Shown here: positions 61,361 through 64,000 of the stretch, piece by piece | Position numbering within the stretch: position 1 is the stretch's first letter | Layout: each line of letters starts with the position of its first letter | Source of the DNA: Actinomycetales bacterium SN12 | GTDB taxonomy: Bacteria; Actinomycetota; Actinomycetes; Actinomycetales; Microbacteriaceae | Length of the DNA stretch: 64,000 bases | Assembly (NCBI GenBank): GCA_002837415.1 | Contig: PJCV01000003.1 | Coordinates: forward strand, 62,001 to 126,000 | Reading direction: 5' to 3' | Notes under the pieces: model-generated | Databases searched by the model: none | Told to the model about the DNA's origin: nothing | The model's input: the letters and a program-made list of their open reading frames with translations, nothing else | Made by a program: the position numbers and the translations under genes

Positions 61361-62793
61361 CCTCGATCGATCATGCCCTTCTGGAGGGCTACCTGGTGCG
61401 CACGCGCTGGTTCGCCGGCAAGGGCCGTCCGTTCCACGTCTCACAGGCGCGCCGGCTCGCCGAGTTGCGCGGGCCCGGGGACGATCCGCGCGTGATCGTC
61501 TACCTCGTCACCGTCGACTACGGCGATGACGAGGGCGGCAGCGAGCTGTACCAGGTGCCGCTGTCGGGGTACGACGAGTTCGACGACCGGCACAGCTACG
61601 CCTACGTCGGCGCGATCGACGTCGACGGGCGGGAGCGACACCTGTACGACGCCGTGCACGACCGTGACGCCATGGCGGTCTGGCTGGAGAGCTTCGTCGC
61701 CGCCGAGGCCGACGGGAACGTGGATGTCGGCGGCCTCCGCTTCCGCCGGATGCCGGACAGCCCCGCGCTGGACCCGGAGCTGCGCTCCTCGCCCCTCACC
61801 GGCGAGCAGTCGAACTCGTCGCTGCGCTTCGACGACACCGCGATCATGAAGCTGTTCCGCAAGGTCAGCCCTGGAGTGAACCCCGACATCGAGATCCACG
61901 AGGAGCTCACCAGCGCCGGCTCGGAGCACATCGCCGAGCTGTACGGCTGGATCGAGACCGAACTCGACGGCGAGGTGCTGCACCTGGGGATGCTGCAGGA
62001 GTTCCTCAGCACGGCCGCCGACGGCTTCGAGCTCGCGACCGGAAGCGTGCGCACCGCGCTCGCTGACCCTGAGCTCACGGTTCCCGAATCCGGCGGCGAC
62101 TTCGGCGGCGAGGCCGCCCGGCTCGGCGAGGCACTCGCTGAAGTCCACTCGGCGCTCCGCGAGAGGTTCCCGTCGGAGCACCGCGGCCACGAGGCCACTG
62201 CCCAGCTGGCCCGCGCGATGACCGAGCGGCTGGAGCGGGCGCTGCCCGTCGTACCCGAGATCGAGCCCTACGCCGACCGCCTGCGCGCGCTCTACGACGC
62301 GGTGGCTCAGCTGGACGGGTTGGACGTGCAGCGGGTGCATGGTGACCTGCACCTCGGCCAGACGCTGCGCACCTCGCACGGCTGGCGGATCGTCGACTTC
62401 GAGGGCGAGCCGGGGCGGCCCTTCGCCGAGCGGGCGCTGCCCGACTCGCCGTGGCGCGATGTAGCGGGAATGCTGCGCTCGTTCGGCTACGCCCCAGGCG
62501 TCGTGGAGATGTCTCTGGCGGGCCGACCGGCCGAGGACGATCAGCAGGAGCTGCGCGGCGAACGCGCGAGGGAGTGGTCGGCGATCGCCCGGGAGCACTT
62601 CCTGCACGCGTACGCGGCGGCTCTCGATCCCGACTCGGAGAACGCCGAGGCGGAGCTGAGCCCGCCGCTGCAGACCCTGCTCGACGCCTACGAGGCCGAC
62701 AAGGCGGTGTACGAGGCGATCTACGAGAAGCGCAACCGTCCATCGTGGGTCGCGATCCCGCTGCTGGCACTGGAGCGCATCGCAGCGGGGTGA
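61357..62793 (+). CDS. mak: Maltokinase
   Basis: The 478-residue product phosphorylates maltose to maltose 1-phosphate with ATP. It has the aminoglycoside-kinase fold; the catalytic loop is [12 protein letters not shown] (near residue 327) and the metal Asp is in [10 protein letters not shown]. The N-terminal [12 protein letters not shown] matches Mak. In the GlgE pathway, maltose 1-phosphate is used by GlgE; neither glgE nor glgB is in this window. The ribosome site AGGAGG lies within treS. Confidence 0.93.
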   Translation: MTSIDHALLEGYLVRTRWFAGKGRPFHVSQARRLAELRGPGDDPRVIVYLVTVDYGDDEGGSELYQVPLSGYDEFDDRHSYAYVGAIDVDGRERHLYDAVHDRDAMAVWLESFVAAEADGNVDVGGLRFRRMPDSPALDPELRSSPLTGEQSNSSLRFDDTAIMKLFRKVSPGVNPDIEIHEELTSAGSEHIAELYGWIETELDGEVLHLGMLQEFLSTAADGFELATGSVRTALADPELTVPESGGDFGGEAARLGEALAEVHSALRERFPSEHRGHEATAQLARAMTERLERALPVVPEIEPYADRLRALYDAVAQLDGLDVQRVHGDLHLGQTLRTSHGWRIVDFEGEPGRPFAERALPDSPWRDVAGMLRSFGYAPGVVEMSLAGRPAEDDQQELRGERAREWSAIAREHFLHAYAAALDPDSENAEAELSPPLQTLLDAYEADKAVYEAIYEKRNRPSWVAIPLLALERIAAG

Positions 62794-62807
62794 GCTCGAT
62801 GGCGTGA

Positions 62808-63728
62808 TCAGTGCGCGGTGGCGACCCCGATCGCGTCGTGCGTGATCACCGCCGCCACGCGTGCGCCGGCACCGGCCGCGACGATCAGCTGCTGCGGCCC
62901 AGGGGCCGCGACATCGCCCGCCGCGTACAGACCGCGGATGCTCGTGCGACCCGACCTGTCGGTGACCAGATGTCCATACGCATCGCGCTCGGGCAGGATC
63001 CCGTCGAGGAACGACAGGCCCGCCTCCCATTCCGGCCGCACGAACCCGCCGTCGATCGCGTGCTCATCGCCGTCGACGGTGCGCACCGCCTCGATGCGGC
63101 CCCGCTCGCCGATCAGCTCGGCGATGGGCGAGCGAACGACCGTCGCGCCGGCAGCCGCCAGGTCCGCCTCCTCGGCGGTGCTCAGGGTGTCGGAGCCGTT
63201 CGTGAACACGGTGAGCTGCGGCGTCCAGTGCGCGATCAGCCGCGCGCGGTCGGCGAGGTCGGCGGATTCGCCGATCAGCGCCAGGCTGCGCCCGCGCAGC
63301 TCCCACGCGTCGCAGGCCGCGCAGCTGAACAGGCTCATGCCGTAGAAGCCGCGCAGGTTGGGGACGTCGGGCAGCGTCTCGCGCAGCCCGGTCGCGAGCA
63401 GCACCGAGCGCGCGGTCACGTGCTCGGACGGTTCGCGTCGTCCGATGCCGGCGGTGAAACCGGCATCCGTCGTCGTCAGCCCGCCCACTCGCACCCGCGA
63501 GCGGATCTCGACGTTCGGGTACGCGGCGAGCTCTTCGCGGGCGATGCGCCGCAGCTCGAAAGGCGGCACCCCGTCACGCGTGAGGAAGCCGTGCGAGTTC
63601 AGCGTCGCCGCATTGCGCGGCCGGTCGGCGTCGACCACGAGCACGCGAGCCAATGAGCGCCCGAGGTTCAGTGCGGCCGACAGCCCTGCAGGCCCACCGC
63701 CGACGACGAGCACGTCGTAGTCAGTCAT
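62808..63728 (-). CDS. Thioredoxin-reductase-like NAD(P)/FAD oxidoreductase
   Basis: The 306-residue product has FAD motif VLVVGGGPAGLSAALNLG, a redox pair C136-AA-C139 in SLFSCAACDAWE, an NAD(P) region around SLALIGESADLADRA, and the C-terminal FAD motif GLYAAGDVAAPGPQQLI. The NADP motif GxGxxG is changed to GESADLA, so cofactor use may differ. It belongs to the bacterial thioredoxin-reductase-like group. The ATG overlaps the ferredoxin stop (ATGA), so the two genes are coupled. Confidence 0.88.
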   Translation of the reverse strand: MTDYDVLVVGGGPAGLSAALNLGRSLARVLVVDADRPRNAATLNSHGFLTRDGVPPFELRRIAREELAAYPNVEIRSRVRVGGLTTTDAGFTAGIGRREPSEHVTARSVLLATGLRETLPDVPNLRGFYGMSLFSCAACDAWELRGRSLALIGESADLADRARLIAHWTPQLTVFTNGSDTLSTAEEADLAAAGATVVRSPIAELIGERGRIEAVRTVDGDEHAIDGGFVRPEWEAGLSFLDGILPERDAYGHLVTDRSGRTSIRGLYAAGDVAAPGPQQLIVAAGAGARVAAVITHDAIGVATAH

Positions 63729-64000
63729 TCATGAGCCCCCGAGCCTGTATGGGTCCCTGAGCTTGTCGAAGGGCCCTGAGCTTGTTCCTGGGCCCCTGAG
63801 CTTGCCGAAGGGCCCTGCGGCGCGAGCGCGGCCACGAGCGGGTGATCGAAGTCGTAGACGCCGACCTTCGATGCACCGCCCGGCGAGCCGATCTCGTCGA
63901 AGAACTCCACATTCGCCCTGTAGTAGTCGGCCCACTCCTCGGGCAGGTCGTCTTCGTAGTAGATCGCCTCGACGGGGCAGACCGGCTCGCACGCCCCGCA
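63725..64000 (-). CDS. Ferredoxin (FdxA-type), C-terminal part with repeat-derived tail
   Basis: The visible 91 residues include CGACEPVCPVEAIYYEDDLPEEWADYY, a cluster-binding motif of 7Fe/8Fe bacterial ferredoxins, and DHPLVAALAPQ, where the family normally ends. The N-terminal cluster is beyond the window. The protein then continues for about 28 residues (GPSASSGAQEQAQGPSTSSG and more) encoded by three tandem units of repeat A. The ferredoxin probably serves a reductase or P450; the adjacent coupled TrxR-like gene could be its partner. Confidence 0.88.
   Translation of the reverse strand, partial: CGACEPVCPVEAIYYEDDLPEEWADYYRANVEFFDEIGSPGGASKVGVYDFDHPLVAALAPQGPSASSGAQEQAQGPSTSSGTHTGSGAHE
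63751..63812. repeat. Three tandem units of repeat A at the end of the ferredoxin gene
   Basis: GTCCCTGAGCTTGTCGAAGG at 63753-63772 is followed by two shortened or mutated units (CCCTGAGCTTGTTCC, CCCTGAGCTTGCCGAAGGG). They are in frame and supply most of the ferredoxin C-terminal tail. Confidence 0.85.

Noticed and set aside
63751..63812. Possible CRISPR or transposon end in the ferredoxin gene
   Set aside because: Same dispersed repeat as elsewhere, tandem and in frame, without spacers or a transposase.

Overview
The window is high-GC actinobacterial DNA and most likely comes from a Microbacteriaceae chromosome, probably Microbacterium or a close relative. The grounds are the GC-rich third codon positions, the Microbacteriaceae-style gene content (DUF222-HNH protein, AbiEi/DUF559 protein, zinc-free L28-L33-S14 trio, TreS-maltokinase), the frequent GTG starts, the many ATGA start/stop overlaps, and two interspersed repeat families that I recall from this family. 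There is no integrase, transposase, CRISPR array or prophage. It reads as ordinary chromosomal backbone with a few accessory insertions.

Layout. 1-3.0 kb: the start of an acyl-CoA synthetase, two small membrane proteins and a DHA2-type MFS exporter. 3.0-5.3 kb (minus): purB, which appears to start at CTG, overlapped by a frameshifted DivIVA-domain gene, and a low-molecular-weight phosphotyrosine phosphatase. 5.4-7.0 kb: a small helical protein coupled to an alpha/beta hydrolase with a WXG-like N-terminus. 7.0-12.2 kb: a holin-fold membrane protein, hisC, and the E1alpha-E1beta-E2 genes of a 2-oxoacid dehydrogenase. 12.3-18.8 kb: a ROK regulator diverging, across a near-perfect operator, from a sugar ABC importer plus GH13 alpha-glucosidase operon. 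18.9-26.3 kb: a zinc module (Zur box, znuACB, zur, YcgR/YcgQ-type pair), a membrane-anchored beta-rich protein and a 3-methyladenine glycosylase. 26.3-28.5 kb (minus): a Gfo/Idh/MocA oxidoreductase and a LacI regulator. 28.7-29.7 kb: rpmB-rpmG-rpsN behind a long structured leader and followed by a strong terminator. 29.7-30.8 kb: a solitary AbiEi/DUF559 nuclease-like gene flanked by paired GGAGGAG motifs. 31-33.3 kb: HU and a CopD/CtaG copper protein. 33.4-41.9 kb: a secreted hypothetical, a Pif1-like helicase, a lipoprotein of serine beta-lactamase fold whose catalytic motifs are lost, a DMT exporter, CopC, CorA and a MalY-type aminotransferase. 41.9-43.6 kb: a MarR regulator diverging from two coupled unknown genes, then another unknown. 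43.7-49.2 kb: ppsA with its DUF299 regulator, murQ and an amino-sugar kinase. 49.2-50.3 kb: an Imm1-like orphan, a two-helix membrane protein and tRNA-Gly(CCC). 50.3-53.6 kb: a 2H phosphoesterase, dcd, a proline-rich membrane protein and a sulfide:quinone oxidoreductase. 53.6-64 kb: a GH65 phosphorylase with an UMF1-type MFS carrier, a DUF222-HNH protein, a DUF3817 protein, treS-mak, a thioredoxin-reductase-like enzyme and the end of a ferredoxin gene.

Themes. Alpha-glucoside and trehalose metabolism occurs in three places (ABC importer plus GH13, GH65 plus MFS, TreS plus maltokinase). Zinc and copper handling form two other groups. Many starts have a -10-like NANNNT hexamer exactly 6 nt upstream, which indicates leaderless transcription. 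Short palindromic repeats are the most unusual element: one family sits in frame inside hisC, the E2 gene, znuC and the helicase, and forms the tail of the ferredoxin gene. The most promising leads for something undescribed are the nuclease gene with its flanking paired motifs, the rpmB leader, and the palindromic repeats. No homology search, folding or statistics were run; family names come from motifs read by eye.
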